Of a stretch of 64,000 nucleotides of DNA, positions 36,079 through 43,610 are shown one piece after another. The translations under genes and the position numbers were made by a program. Under the pieces are notes generated by a model, which saw only the letters and a list, made by a program, of their open reading frames with translations, made no database searches and had not been told where the DNA came from. Source of the DNA: Providencia rettgeri (lineage in GTDB: Bacteria > Pseudomonadota > Gammaproteobacteria > Enterobacterales > Enterobacteriaceae); NCBI RefSeq assembly GCF_023205015.1, contig NZ_CP096258.1, forward strand, positions 930,001 to 994,000. Reading direction: 5' to 3'. Each line of letters opens with the position of its first letter. The stretch's first letter is position 1.

Positions 36079-37530
36079 ATGAAGTTTATCATTAAGTTAT
36101 TCCCAGAAATTACCATTAAAAGCCAAACTGTTAGGCTACGTTTCATTAAAATTTTGACCAGTAATATCCGTAACGTGCTTAAACCACTTGGCGAAGAAAT
36201 TTCGGTTGTCCGTAATTGGGATAACATTGAAGTGCGTGTGAAGGGGGAAACAAAACACGACGAAATTTGTGACATGCTAGGGCGTATCCCAGGTATTCAC
36301 CATATTCTCGAAGCGGAAGAAAAACCATTTACCAGTCTACATCATATTTATGAAATGACACATGAAGCCTATGGTGAGTCATTAGAAAATAAAACATTCT
36401 GTGTGCGGGTAAAACGTCGCGGTAAACATGAGTTTTCATCTATCGATGCTGAACGCTATATTGGTGGTGGCCTGAACCAGCACATTTCGTCTGCAAAAGT
36501 TAAACTTAAAGACCCTGATACCACGATCCACTTAGAAATCGAAGATGATAAACTCATCTTAGTTAAAGCACGAATTGAAGGCATCGGTGGTTTCCCTATC
36601 GGGACCCAAGAGGATGTGTTATCACTCATTTCCGGTGGCTTTGATTCGGGTGTATCAAGCTATATGTTGATGCGCCGTGGCTGTCGTGTTCACTATTGCT
36701 TCTTTAATTTAGGCGGCGCTGCACATGAAATTGGTGTGAAGCAAATCGCACATTATCTGTGGAACCGTTTTGGTAGCTCCCATAAAGTCCGTTTTATTGC
36801 TGTAAACTTTGAGCCAGTTGTGGCTGAAATTTTAGAAAAAGTGGATGATGGGCAAATGGGTGTCGTGCTCAAACGTATGATGGTAAGAGCCGCATCTAAA
36901 GTTGCAGAACGTTATGGCGTGCAGGCTATTGTTACGGGTGAAGCACTGGGGCAGGTGTCAAGCCAGACTCTAACAAACCTGCGCTTAATTGATAATGCGT
37001 CTGATACCCTTGTATTAAGGCCGCTAATTTCTCATGATAAAGAACATATTATCAAGCTAGCTCGTCAAATTGGTACTGAAGATTTTGCTAAAACCATGCC
37101 TGAATATTGTGGTGTGATATCAAAAAGCCCAACAGTGAAAGCGGTGAAAGCACGAATTGAAGCGGAAGAGGGTAATTTTGATTTCAGTATTTTAGAGTCT
37201 GTTGTTGAACAAGCGCAAAATATTGATATTCGCCAAATTGCACAAGAAAGCCTTGAAAAAGTCCCCGAAATTGAAATGGTGAGTGAGCTTTCAATTGAAA
37301 ATGAAGTGATTTTAGATATTCGTTCAATTGATGAATTTGAAGATAAACCATTAAACGTGGATGGAATGGAAATTAAGCATATTCCATTCTATAAGCTGAG
37401 CACGCAATTTGGTGATTTGCCGAAAGATAAAACCTACTTATTATATTGTGACCGTGGGGTAATGAGCCGTTTGCAAGCGCTATACCTAAAAGAACAAGGT
37501 CATGAAAATATAAAGGTTTATCGCCCATAA
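36079..37530 (+). CDS. thiI: tRNA 4-thiouridine sulfurtransferase / thiamine biosynthesis ThiI
   Basis: A 483-residue protein (E. coli 482). I start at 36079 (MKFIIKLFPEITIKS); the in-frame ATG at 36001 would add 26 residues not found in the family. Domains in order are an N-terminal ferredoxin-like fold with THUMP domain, the PP-loop SGGFDSGVSSYM near residue 190, Cys344 in EYCGVISKSP, and a C-terminal rhodanese domain with the persulfide cysteine Cys457 in LLYCDRGVMSR. It thiolates U8 of tRNA and moves sulfur to ThiS for thiamine. The hok/sok duplication starts three bases after its stop. Confidence 0.97.
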   Translation: MKFIIKLFPEITIKSQTVRLRFIKILTSNIRNVLKPLGEEISVVRNWDNIEVRVKGETKHDEICDMLGRIPGIHHILEAEEKPFTSLHHIYEMTHEAYGESLENKTFCVRVKRRGKHEFSSIDAERYIGGGLNQHISSAKVKLKDPDTTIHLEIEDDKLILVKARIEGIGGFPIGTQEDVLSLISGGFDSGVSSYMLMRRGCRVHYCFFNLGGAAHEIGVKQIAHYLWNRFGSSHKVRFIAVNFEPVVAEILEKVDDGQMGVVLKRMMVRAASKVAERYGVQAIVTGEALGQVSSQTLTNLRLIDNASDTLVLRPLISHDKEHIIKLARQIGTEDFAKTMPEYCGVISKSPTVKAVKARIEAEEGNFDFSILESVVEQAQNIDIRQIAQESLEKVPEIEMVSELSIENEVILDIRSIDEFEDKPLNVDGMEIKHIPFYKLSTQFGDLPKDKTYLLYCDRGVMSRLQALYLKEQGHENIKVYRP

Positions 37531-37600
37531 CTTAAAACAGGGTGCTTGCATCACCAACTCATCATCAGAAAGAAATGTGGGGGGAAATCCCCCCACAAGA

Positions 37601-37744
37601 CTAGTTATCGCAGGATAACGTAGCTTGAACCAGTGTGCTTCCACTGCTGATACTGAAAGAGCAGAGCCTTTCTTGCATCAATAACGAAAAACACAATACC
37701 GTAAGGCACACGGTAACTAGCCCCAGAAGGGCAATTTTGGCCAT
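37601..37744 (-). CDS. Hok-family type I toxin, copy 1
   Basis: A 47-residue membrane peptide starting MAKIALLGLVTVCLTVLCFS. It follows the Hok pattern: a short N-terminus, one helix with VCLTVL, a charged turn (MQERLC with the conserved cysteine) and a periplasmic tail SGSTLVQATLSC that resembles the LV-ATLAYE tail of HokC-type toxins. The ribosome binding site AAGGAG, 9 bases before the ATG, sits in the perfect palindrome CTCCTTTTCGAAAAGGAG and would be hidden when folded. The 3' side has the GTGGGGGGAAATCCCCCCAC hairpin (37577-37596) in the mRNA. Members depolarise the inner membrane when expressed. The coding sequence is identical to copy 2. Confidence 0.88.
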   Translation of the reverse strand: MAKIALLGLVTVCLTVLCFSLLMQERLCSFSISSGSTLVQATLSCDN

Positions 37745-37856
37745 TCCTCTTGACTCCTTTTCGAAAAGGAGACAGAATCAAATTGTTGAGTGTTTGAGAC
37801 AGCCTCGGATTAAGATTAACATCTAAATTCGGGGCTTTCGTCTTTTTGGCTCTCAT
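37605..37856 (-). CDS. Mok-like leader reading frame, copy 1
   Basis: An 83-codon frame from the ATG at 37856 (MRAKKTKAPNLDVNLNPR) overlaps hok in a different frame, as mok overlaps hok in plasmid R1. Its start is 9 bases from the 3' end of the Sok-like RNA target, so antisense binding would block its first codons. In the R1 system, translation of mok is needed for hok translation. The start is inferred from position; no strong Shine-Dalgarno is seen. Confidence 0.5.
   Translation of the reverse strand: MRAKKTKAPNLDVNLNPRLSQTLNNLILSPFRKGVKRNGQNCPSGASYRVPYGIVFFVIDARKALLFQYQQWKHTGSSYVILR
37750..37778 (+). promoter_or_regulatory. Promoter of Sok-like RNA, copy 1
   Basis: TTGACT (37750-37755), a 17-bp spacer and CAGAAT (37773-37778) form a good sigma-70 promoter on the strand opposite hok. 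The -35 and spacer overlap the palindrome that holds the hok ribosome binding site. Confidence 0.7.
37785..37847 (+). ncRNA. Sok-like antisense RNA, copy 1
   Basis: From the promoter, transcription should start near 37785. The 3' part folds as GCCTCGGATTAAGAT (37802-37816), loop TAAC and ATCTAAATTCGGGGC, a 15-bp stem with one mismatch, followed by TTTCGTCTTTTT. This is an intrinsic terminator, giving an RNA of about 63 nt, very close to the 64 nt of R1 Sok. It is complementary to the hok leader around the mok-like start. Confidence 0.78.
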
Positions 37857-37874
37857 AAATGCTTGAACCAAAAT

Positions 37875-37887
37875 GATCCAAGCACCC
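37875..37887 (-). other. 5' translational-activator-like element of hok mRNA, copy 1
   Basis: On the minus strand this reads GGGTGCTTGGATC. The 3' end of the transcript (37540-37552) reads GATGCAAGCACCC, its reverse complement at 12 of 13 positions. This matches the tac/fbi pairing that folds full-length hok mRNA into an inactive form. TATGAT at 37894-37899 on the minus strand is a fitting -10 just upstream. Confidence 0.65.
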
Positions 37888-38130
37888 GCGGCGATCATAG
37901 CAAAAACTCACTCTAAACAAATCTTTTTGTTGTTCATTTTTAAAATAAAATCATTTAAATTCAGTTTGTTATAATGATTTTGATATCATTGATATTAATA
38001 TGATTATTGATGCAACCGCAATGGAAATGGCAAACTGTACTGAATAAAAATAAGTAGAGAATAAAAACAGGGTGCTTGTATCACCAACTCATCATCAGAG
38101 AGAAATGTGGGGGGAAATCCCCCCACAAGA

Positions 38131-38274
38131 CTAGTTATCGCAGGATAACGTAGCTTGAACCAGTGTGCTTCCACTGCTGATACTGAAAGAGCAGAGCCTT
38201 TCTTGCATCAATAACGAAAAACACAATACCGTAAGGCACACGGTAACTAGCCCCAGAAGGGCAATTTTGGCCAT
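38131..38274 (-). CDS. Hok-family type I toxin, copy 2
   Basis: A 47-residue peptide identical to copy 1, with the same AAGGAG inside the palindrome CTCCTTTTCGAAAAGGAG and the same GTGGGGGG hairpin at 38107-38126. The mRNA end elements are also kept: GGGTGCTTGGATC (minus strand, 38404-38416) and GATACAAGCACCC (38070-38082). The identity of the coding part suggests recent duplication or gene conversion. The difference lies upstream, where the leader frame has become continuous with hok. Confidence 0.86.
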   Translation of the reverse strand: MAKIALLGLVTVCLTVLCFSLLMQERLCSFSISSGSTLVQATLSCDN

Positions 38275-38385
38275 TCCTCTTGACTCCTTTTCGAAAAGGA
38301 GACAGAATCCAATTGTGTGAGTTGGAGACTGCCTCGGATTAAGATTAACATCTAAATTCGGGGCTTTCGTCTTTTTGGCTCTCAC
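38131..38385 (-). CDS. Mok-like leader frame fused in frame to Hok, copy 2
   Basis: The leader frame starts at GTG 38385 (RAKKTKAPNLDVNLNPRQSP follows), where copy 1 has ATG. A length change in the variable segment puts it in the same frame as hok with no stop between, so an 84-residue Mok-Hok fusion is possible. Whether the fusion is made, and whether it is toxic, cannot be read from sequence. The GTG start and lack of a clear Shine-Dalgarno suggest weak use. Confidence 0.4.
   Translation of the reverse strand: MRAKKTKAPNLDVNLNPRQSPTHTIGFCLLFEKESRGMAKIALLGLVTVCLTVLCFSLLMQERLCSFSISSGSTLVQATLSCDN
38280..38308 (+). promoter_or_regulatory. Promoter of Sok-like RNA, copy 2
   Basis: TTGACT (38280-38285), 17 bp and CAGAAT (38303-38308), identical to copy 1. 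Confidence 0.7.
38315..38376 (+). ncRNA. Sok-like antisense RNA, copy 2
   Basis: The predicted RNA is about 62 nt, with the same terminator stem as copy 1 (GCCTCGGATTAAGAT to ATCTAAATTCGGGGC, then TTTCGTCTTTTT). Its 5' segment differs from copy 1 at several bases. The 5' single-stranded part starts pairing in R1, so the two antisense RNAs could differ in target preference. Confidence 0.75.
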
Positions 38386-38528
38386 AAATGCTTGAACCAA
38401 AATGATCCAAGCACCCGCGGCAATCATAGCAAAAAAGTGCTGTAAACACAGGCGCTTTTGGTATTTAAATCTTATTATTCATGCGGTTAAGTTGTTTCTC
38501 TAATCCATGATTCGGAATTTTTTTGTGA

Positions 38529-39122
38529 CTAATCTTCCAAATAATCATTAATACCATTAGGTAAAACGAGCTGTGCGGCAACTTGAGCGGCTGTTTCTCT
38601 GCCTACTAATAATTCAATTAATTTTAATGCAAAGTCAAAAGAGGTGGCAGGGCCTTGGCTAGTCAGCAGATTGACGCGCTCATCAAAATAAACTCGGCGA
38701 TCGACCCATTTATGGGCTGGGATTTTATCTTTCATTGATGGAAAACAGGTCATATTACCTAGCGGAAACAATTGGTGGTATTCAAGCACAAGCGCTGGTG
38801 CAGCACAAATAGCCGCCACAATTTTACCATCTAGATGCATACGGCGAACTTTTTCAACAACCAGAGGGCTATCACGGAATGTTTCCGCTCCAGTTATCCC
38901 ACCAGGGAGTACAATGGCATCAAAAGGCTCATCCGCGACTTTTATCAACGGAATATCGGCAATAATTTTTAATCCACGTGAAGCGCTAATGGTTAAAGAG
39001 CCATCTTCAGTCACACTCGCTAAGGTCACATTAATGCCTGCTCTAACTAATAAATCAGCAGTAACGGTAAATTCGATTTCTTCACTACCATGAGCGATGC
39101 AAATTAGAACGGAAGTCGTCAT
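38529..39122 (-). CDS. yajL: DJ-1/PfpI-superfamily protein YajL
   Basis: A 197-residue cytosolic protein matching E. coli YajL (196), the closest bacterial relative of human DJ-1. The reactive cysteine is Cys106 in AAICAAPA and the conserved glutamate lies in HGSEEIEF. VLPGGITGAETFRDS and LLTSQGPATSFDFALKLIELL are family segments. Reported roles are chaperone-like protection against oxidation and glyoxal repair, the latter debated. It overlaps the 3' end of panE by 38 bp, which indicates co-expression. thiI, its neighbour in E. coli, is now about 1 kb away because of the hok/sok insertion. Confidence 0.95.
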   Translation of the reverse strand: MTTSVLICIAHGSEEIEFTVTADLLVRAGINVTLASVTEDGSLTISASRGLKIIADIPLIKVADEPFDAIVLPGGITGAETFRDSPLVVEKVRRMHLDGKIVAAICAAPALVLEYHQLFPLGNMTCFPSMKDKIPAHKWVDRRVYFDERVNLLTSQGPATSFDFALKLIELLVGRETAAQVAAQLVLPNGINDYLED

Positions 39123-39996
39123 ATTGTTGTTCTCTATTTTTGACTAAATGGTAAAGGCGATCGTTTTCAGGTGTGCTAATCCCATGAGCTCGTGCTTGTT
39201 TAATTAAAAAACCGGTTATGTAGTCAATTTCAGTGCGGCGATTATTACGGGCATCTTGTAACATGGATGAATAGTTATCTGCAGTATTATTCATAATGCC
39301 ATAGATATATTCTGTTAGCTCTGTTTTATCTGTATGTAACCCTTCAGCTGCCATGACATGGCATATTTCATCAATGATCCGAGATATTTGTGCGGAATAT
39401 TTGATTAATTCACCATTCTTACAATCGTGCTCGACGGTGAGGGGGTTAATGACACAGTTGGCGATTAATTTACGCCAACAGGTTGTTAGAATTTGATTAT
39501 GCCAAGCCACATCAGGGAGGGCTTCGTGCAAAATATCCGCAATCGGGTAGTAAGCCTGTGCTTGGGAATTAATCGCGCCAATATGGGTGATACCATTGGC
39601 AACATGAAAGACTTGGTTATTTTCTTGCCACGCCGCATGTGTTGTCACACCAGCTAAAATAGGGTGACGCAACGGAGTCAGTTCCTCAACCGTGCCCATG
39701 CCATTATGCAGTAATAAAATGGGGGTATTTTCTGGGATAGTTTTAATCAGAGGCAATAAAGCATCAGAAACTTGCCATGCTTTTAAACAGACAATGATTA
39801 ACTCGCTACTTTGCAAGTGATTAATATTATTACAAGGAATGAGCTCTCGGAAAGTACGTCCATCGGGTTCATTAACATCGACGAATAAATCAGACTGTGC
39901 AACACGTAGCCAACCTTGTACGTCATGTCCTTGCATTGCAAGAGAAGCAAGCCACAGTTTACCTATCGCACCACAACCAATCAGAGTTATTTTCAT
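39085..39996 (-). CDS. panE: 2-dehydropantoate 2-reductase
   Basis: A 303-residue NADPH-dependent enzyme, the same length as E. coli PanE. The N-terminal Rossmann motif MKITLIGCGAIGKLW is clear, followed by LLLHNGMGTVEEL, and CWRKLIANCVINPLT carries the catalytic lysine. It reduces ketopantoate to pantoate in the pathway to pantothenate and coenzyme A. Its end overlaps the start of yajL. The gene is divergent from yajQ, as in E. coli. Confidence 0.96.
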   Translation of the reverse strand: MKITLIGCGAIGKLWLASLAMQGHDVQGWLRVAQSDLFVDVNEPDGRTFRELIPCNNINHLQSSELIIVCLKAWQVSDALLPLIKTIPENTPILLLHNGMGTVEELTPLRHPILAGVTTHAAWQENNQVFHVANGITHIGAINSQAQAYYPIADILHEALPDVAWHNQILTTCWRKLIANCVINPLTVEHDCKNGELIKYSAQISRIIDEICHVMAAEGLHTDKTELTEYIYGIMNNTADNYSSMLQDARNNRRTEIDYITGFLIKQARAHGISTPENDRLYHLVKNREQQYDDFRSNLHRSW

Positions 39997-40183
39997 TGTT
40001 TCCCCTTTGAAAATGGGAGTTTAACGTCTTATAAGGTAAGGCGGAAGTGATCTCTTGCCAGTATAACCTTTTACTATACTAAGTTATAGATAATGAAACA
40101 TCATAGGCCCTGATAACTTGAAGTGATATGAGTAAAAACGTTATCATGCGCACAATCTAAAAATTATCAGTGAGGTTCTGGCT

Positions 40184-40675
40184 ATGCCATCATTTGACAT
40201 TGTATCTGAAGTGGAAATGAATGAAGTACGTAATGCGGTGGAAAATGCACAGCGTGAGTTAACCAGCCGTTGGGATTTTAAAAATGTCGAAGCCAGTTTT
40301 GAGCTAAATGACAAAAATGAATCCGTTAAAATTACTAGCGAATCTGATTTCCAAGTACTTCAGTTAGTTGATATTTTAAGAGAAAAAATGGCAAAGCGCG
40401 GTATTGATGGTGCGGTATTGAATGTGCCTGAAGATATCGTTCATAGTGGAAAAACCTATAGTGTTGAAGTTACGTTCAAGCAAGGTATTGATGCTGCGAT
40501 TGCTAAAAAAATCGTTAAATTAATTAAAGACAGTAAACTGAAAGTTCAAGCACAAGTTCAAGGCGACCAAGTGCGTGTGACGGGTAAAGCCCGCGATGAC
40601 TTACAATCGGTTATGGCGCTAGTGCGCGGTGGGAATTTAGGCCAACCTTTCCAATTTAACAACTTCCGCGATTAG
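40184..40675 (+). CDS. yajQ: UPF0234-family nucleotide-binding protein YajQ
   Basis: A 163-residue protein matching E. coli YajQ, with MPSFDIVSEVEMNEVRNAVE at the start and SRWDFKNVEASFEL in the first half. The fold is two interleaved RNP-like domains. Relatives bind tRNA, GTP or cyclic di-GMP; in Xanthomonas and Pseudomonas a member acts as a cyclic di-GMP effector. The role in enteric bacteria is not established. A shared terminator separates it from the convergent yajR. Confidence 0.95.
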   Translation: MPSFDIVSEVEMNEVRNAVENAQRELTSRWDFKNVEASFELNDKNESVKITSESDFQVLQLVDILREKMAKRGIDGAVLNVPEDIVHSGKTYSVEVTFKQGIDAAIAKKIVKLIKDSKLKVQAQVQGDQVRVTGKARDDLQSVMALVRGGNLGQPFQFNNFRD

Positions 40676-40689
40676 TTGTTTATTAAGTA

Positions 40690-40712
40690 AGCCCGCAATG
40701 GCGGGCTAATTT
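40690..40712. terminator. Bidirectional terminator between yajQ and yajR
   Basis: AGCCCGC, loop AATG and GCGGGCT (40690-40707) followed by AATTTTTA. It sits 15 bp after yajQ and just beyond the stop of yajR. Confidence 0.85.
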
Positions 40713-42074
40713 TTACTGATTTATTAATGTTTCAAGTTGCTCTCGATTAATGATTTTTCTATCAACTTTAACATAAGCACTAAATTCCTCGTCAACGACA
40801 AGCGCTTCCATCACCCCTTCTTGAGCTTGTAATTTTTTCTCAAGGCCTCTTGTATCTCCAATATGGTTGGGTAATTCAATACGAATACTGCTGACATAAG
40901 GAGGCTGCTGCATGGTCAGACTAATGATAAACCAGATGACGGTTAAAATTAAACCACCAATAAAAACGGTACCAGCCCCTTCAAAACTGTACAACCACCC
41001 ACCGACAATACCACCAATGGCAACACCTAAAAACTGGCTGGTGGAGTAAACTCCCATGGCTGTTCCTTTATAGCCTGCAGGTGCCTCTTTACTGATTAGT
41101 GACGGTAAAATGGCTTCCATGATATTGAAAGCAATAAAAAAGAGTTGAATACCGAGGAAAATCACCCATAAGTGACTACCAGAAAGCCATAAGGTAATTT
41201 CAGCTAATGCTAAAACGATAATGCAAAATAAGAAAACCTGTTTCATTTTGCGGTGTTTTTCCGCATAAATAATAAAAGGAAGTACTGTTACAAAGGCGAT
41301 TAACATCGTAATCAAATAAGCTTTCCAATGGTCTTTCGCTAAAAAGCCAGAGTCAGTCATGATAAGAGGTAAAGCAACAAAACTGGACATCAATAGGGTA
41401 TGTAAGCAGAGGATCCCTATATTTAATTTGAGTAACTGTGGGTGCATTAAAACGGTTTTTAAATTACTTTGCACAAATGCAGATTCACGATTTAAGATAT
41501 GAGTATTAGTATTAGGAACAACAAAAACAGTCACTGCAATAGCACCAACTGCAAGTAGTGCTATTCCCCAAAATAGACCACTTAAACCAATCAGGTTGGT
41601 GAGAATTGGACCCAGTACTAGCGCTATAGCAAAAGTTAAACCGAAACTAATACCTAGAAATGCCATGGCTTTAGTTCGATTTTGCTCTCGAGTTAGGTCG
41701 GAAAGTAGTGCCATGACGGCAGCTGAAATGGCACCGGCACCTTGTAAAGCACGCCCAATAATAATTCCCCAAATTGAATCGCTTAATGCTGCAACGATAC
41801 TTCCGATAATAAAAATAACTAATCCAATAATAATTAAAGGCTTTCTGCCAATTTTGTCTGACATCAAGCCAAAAGGGATTTGGAAAATAGCTTGGCTAAG
41901 GCCATAGATACCAATAGCGACACCCACTAAGAACTCGCTAGCTCCTTGTAAATGCATTCCATAGCTCGTCAAAATAGGTAATACCATAAACATTCCCAGC
42001 ATTCGCAAGGAAAAAACTGAGCCTAACCCCCAAGTGGATCTAAGCTCTGCGGACGTCATTTTGTTATCATTCAT
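40713..42074 (-). CDS. yajR: MFS transporter YajR
   Basis: A 453-residue inner-membrane protein with twelve helices and the MFS loop motif GLMSDKIGRKPLIIIG after helix 2. The last 65 residues form a soluble ferredoxin-like (YAM) domain, seen as IRIELPNHIGDTRGLEKKLQ and VMEALVVDEEFSAYVKVD, which is the feature that identifies YajR. The substrate is unknown; it is a proton-driven exporter by fold. The order yajQ-yajR-cyoE is conserved with E. coli. A broken ERIC repeat lies just upstream. Confidence 0.94.
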   Translation of the reverse strand: MNDNKMTSAELRSTWGLGSVFSLRMLGMFMVLPILTSYGMHLQGASEFLVGVAIGIYGLSQAIFQIPFGLMSDKIGRKPLIIIGLVIFIIGSIVAALSDSIWGIIIGRALQGAGAISAAVMALLSDLTREQNRTKAMAFLGISFGLTFAIALVLGPILTNLIGLSGLFWGIALLAVGAIAVTVFVVPNTNTHILNRESAFVQSNLKTVLMHPQLLKLNIGILCLHTLLMSSFVALPLIMTDSGFLAKDHWKAYLITMLIAFVTVLPFIIYAEKHRKMKQVFLFCIIVLALAEITLWLSGSHLWVIFLGIQLFFIAFNIMEAILPSLISKEAPAGYKGTAMGVYSTSQFLGVAIGGIVGGWLYSFEGAGTVFIGGLILTVIWFIISLTMQQPPYVSSIRIELPNHIGDTRGLEKKLQAQEGVMEALVVDEEFSAYVKVDRKIINREQLETLINQ

Positions 42075-42084
42075 TTTTATTCTT

Positions 42085-42140
42085 CATATTTCGTGCGGTA
42101 GCGGTGTTGGCTCTCTTGGCTACTTAGGTCGCATACTGGT
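42085..42140 (+). repeat. Truncated ERIC-type remnant upstream of yajR
   Basis: GCGGTAGCGGTGTTGGCT and the following TACTTAGGTCGCATACTGG keep the left arm and half of the core of the mak-type ERIC. The right half is missing. A small GTAGCACAA/TTTGTGTTAC hairpin follows. Confidence 0.6.
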
Positions 42141-42322
42141 AGCACAATAAATTTGTGTTACGTTGTGGTGATATGTTTGTACTATCAATCCATTAGCATT
42201 TCTAATAGTGCATTTTATATCTAGCTTATAAATAGCAAGGGGCTATTTAACCATAAAATAGATTCATAAGGATAGGCAGAATAAGTAAAAGTGAGTTGTA
42301 AAAGCAGTTAGAGACAAATAAA

Positions 42323-42347
42323 AAACGGCGGGGAAGGCCCGCCGTTT
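42323..42347 (-). terminator. Terminator of cyoABCDE
   Basis: AAACGGCGGG and CCCGCCGTTT form a perfect 10-bp stem with a 5-nt loop; the minus strand continues with TTTTTATTTG. It lies about 30 bp after the cyoE stop. Confidence 0.92.
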
Positions 42348-42377
42348 AGATATTGTTATCATCAGTAAACAGATAAG

Positions 42378-43265
42378 TTATCTGACGAGAGCTATAACAG
42401 TATCGCTTGAAACGATAGGATCAACTGACATCATTACACTCAATGAAGTAATTGCTACGATTGAGAAAATGAACAGTTTTCTAGCCCAGACTCGGTCGTC
42501 ATTTTCGGTTTTGAAGCCCGAAATTGCCATACCTAGCCACCATAAGCTGACTGCTGCACCTACGATGAGGTACTTATAGCCCGCGTATCCACTGATAGCT
42601 AACATCAATGTTGCGACCATAAACGCTAGGATATACAGGAAAATATGTGTCTTCGCGACTGAAATTCCTTTAATAACCGGTAACACTGGAATGTTTGCGG
42701 CTTTATAATCCTTAAAGCGGAAGATAGCAATGGCATAAGAATGAGGCATCTGCCACAAACTGAATATCAACAATAGGATAAGTGCACCCATATCGAATTC
42801 ATTTGTAACCGCGCAGTAACCGATAACCGGTGGTGCCGCGCCTGAAAGGCTGCCAATCAGCGTGCCATAAACGGATTTACGCTTCATATATAGGCTATAA
42901 ATACCTACATAAACAATGAAGCCGATAACTGCAAGCAGCATTGCCAGCGCATTGGCTGCTACAAGTAGCAGCACCATACCAGCAATACCTAATGCAGCAG
43001 CGTAAATCAGGCTAACTTTCGGGTCAATCAGCCCTTTAACTAAAGGGCGATTCTTCGTTCTTTCCATGATACGGTCGATATCACGGTCGATGTAGTTGTT
43101 AAATACACAACCAGAAGCCACGACCAGCGATACACCCAGTAAAGTCGCAACGAACAGTGGGTAATTAATTGACCCTTTTGAAGCCAATAAAAAACCACCG
43201 ATCACAGAAATCAAGTTTCCGAATATAATTCCTGGTTTGGTCACTTGCAGGTATTGCTTAAACAT
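42378..43265 (-). CDS. cyoE: Protoheme IX farnesyltransferase (heme O synthase)
   Basis: A 295-residue UbiA-family membrane enzyme (E. coli 296). The first aspartate motif NNYIDRDIDRIMERTKNRPL binds the farnesyl diphosphate through magnesium, and YTLF-type helices follow with FRFKDYKAANIPVLP as the second conserved loop. It attaches a farnesyl group to heme B to make heme O for CyoB. It is the last gene of the cyo operon. Its prenyl donor is made by IspA, also in this window. Confidence 0.96.
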   Translation of the reverse strand: MFKQYLQVTKPGIIFGNLISVIGGFLLASKGSINYPLFVATLLGVSLVVASGCVFNNYIDRDIDRIMERTKNRPLVKGLIDPKVSLIYAAALGIAGMVLLLVAANALAMLLAVIGFIVYVGIYSLYMKRKSVYGTLIGSLSGAAPPVIGYCAVTNEFDMGALILLLIFSLWQMPHSYAIAIFRFKDYKAANIPVLPVIKGISVAKTHIFLYILAFMVATLMLAISGYAGYKYLIVGAAVSLWWLGMAISGFKTENDDRVWARKLFIFSIVAITSLSVMMSVDPIVSSDTVIALVR

Positions 43266-43277
43266 ATCGGCAACTCT

Positions 43278-43610
43278 TTAGTCGAGCATCATATTGATGT
43301 TCAGGTTGTACATAATCCACAGCGAGCCGATGACCACGATACCAATAATTAGCATCGTGAACAGGAAGGCAACTAAATTCCAGCGCTCATCTGATGATGT
43401 ATTCATATGTAAGAAACAAACCAAATGAACTAGAATTTGCACAACGGCCATGCCCACTACAACCCAAAGGATTGCTGAGGTTGACGCCGTACCTTCCATC
43501 ACCATCCAGAAAGGGATCACTGTCAGGATAACTGATAGAATAAAGCCAATCAGGTATGTTTTTACGCTACCGTGGCTTGCTCCAGTGTGAGCATCTTTTG
43601 CATGACTCAT
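43278..43610 (-). CDS. cyoD: Cytochrome bo3 ubiquinol oxidase subunit IV
   Basis: A 110-residue protein with three membrane helices (about residues 20-40, 47-67 and 82-104), matching E. coli CyoD (109). FLHMNTSSDERWN is the conserved loop. It stabilises CuB binding during assembly of the oxidase. It starts immediately after cyoC (the stop of cyoC abuts its start) and is 12 bp ahead of cyoE. Confidence 0.95.
   Translation of the reverse strand: MSHAKDAHTGASHGSVKTYLIGFILSVILTVIPFWMVMEGTASTSAILWVVVGMAVVQILVHLVCFLHMNTSSDERWNLVAFLFTMLIIGIVVIGSLWIMYNLNINMMLD

Larger units (their letters stand above)
37534..37906 (-). repeat. Tandem repeat unit 1 carrying hok/sok copy 1
   Basis: About 373 bp that are nearly identical to 38064-38435 at a constant offset of 530 bp through the toxin gene. 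The two units differ at only a few bases outside 37775-37800, where copy-specific changes include a length difference of one base. Between them lies 157 bp of AT-rich unrelated DNA. The units are direct repeats, so recombination between them could delete one locus. Confidence 0.92.
38064..38435 (-). repeat. Tandem repeat unit 2 carrying hok/sok copy 2
   Basis: The second direct copy of the unit at 37534-37906, with the same order of elements. The region between the Sok -10 and terminator is the most diverged and one base shorter (GTGTGAGTTGGAGACT in place of GTTGAGTGTTTGAGACA). Confidence 0.92.

Noticed and set aside
37605..37898. 97-codon minus-strand frame starting MIAAGAWIILVQ in hok copy 1, and its 98-codon twin at 38131-38427
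   Set aside because: The ATG lies inside the predicted -10 element (TATGAT) of the hok promoter, upstream of the expected start of the transcript. I kept the shorter leader frames and the 47-codon Hok instead.
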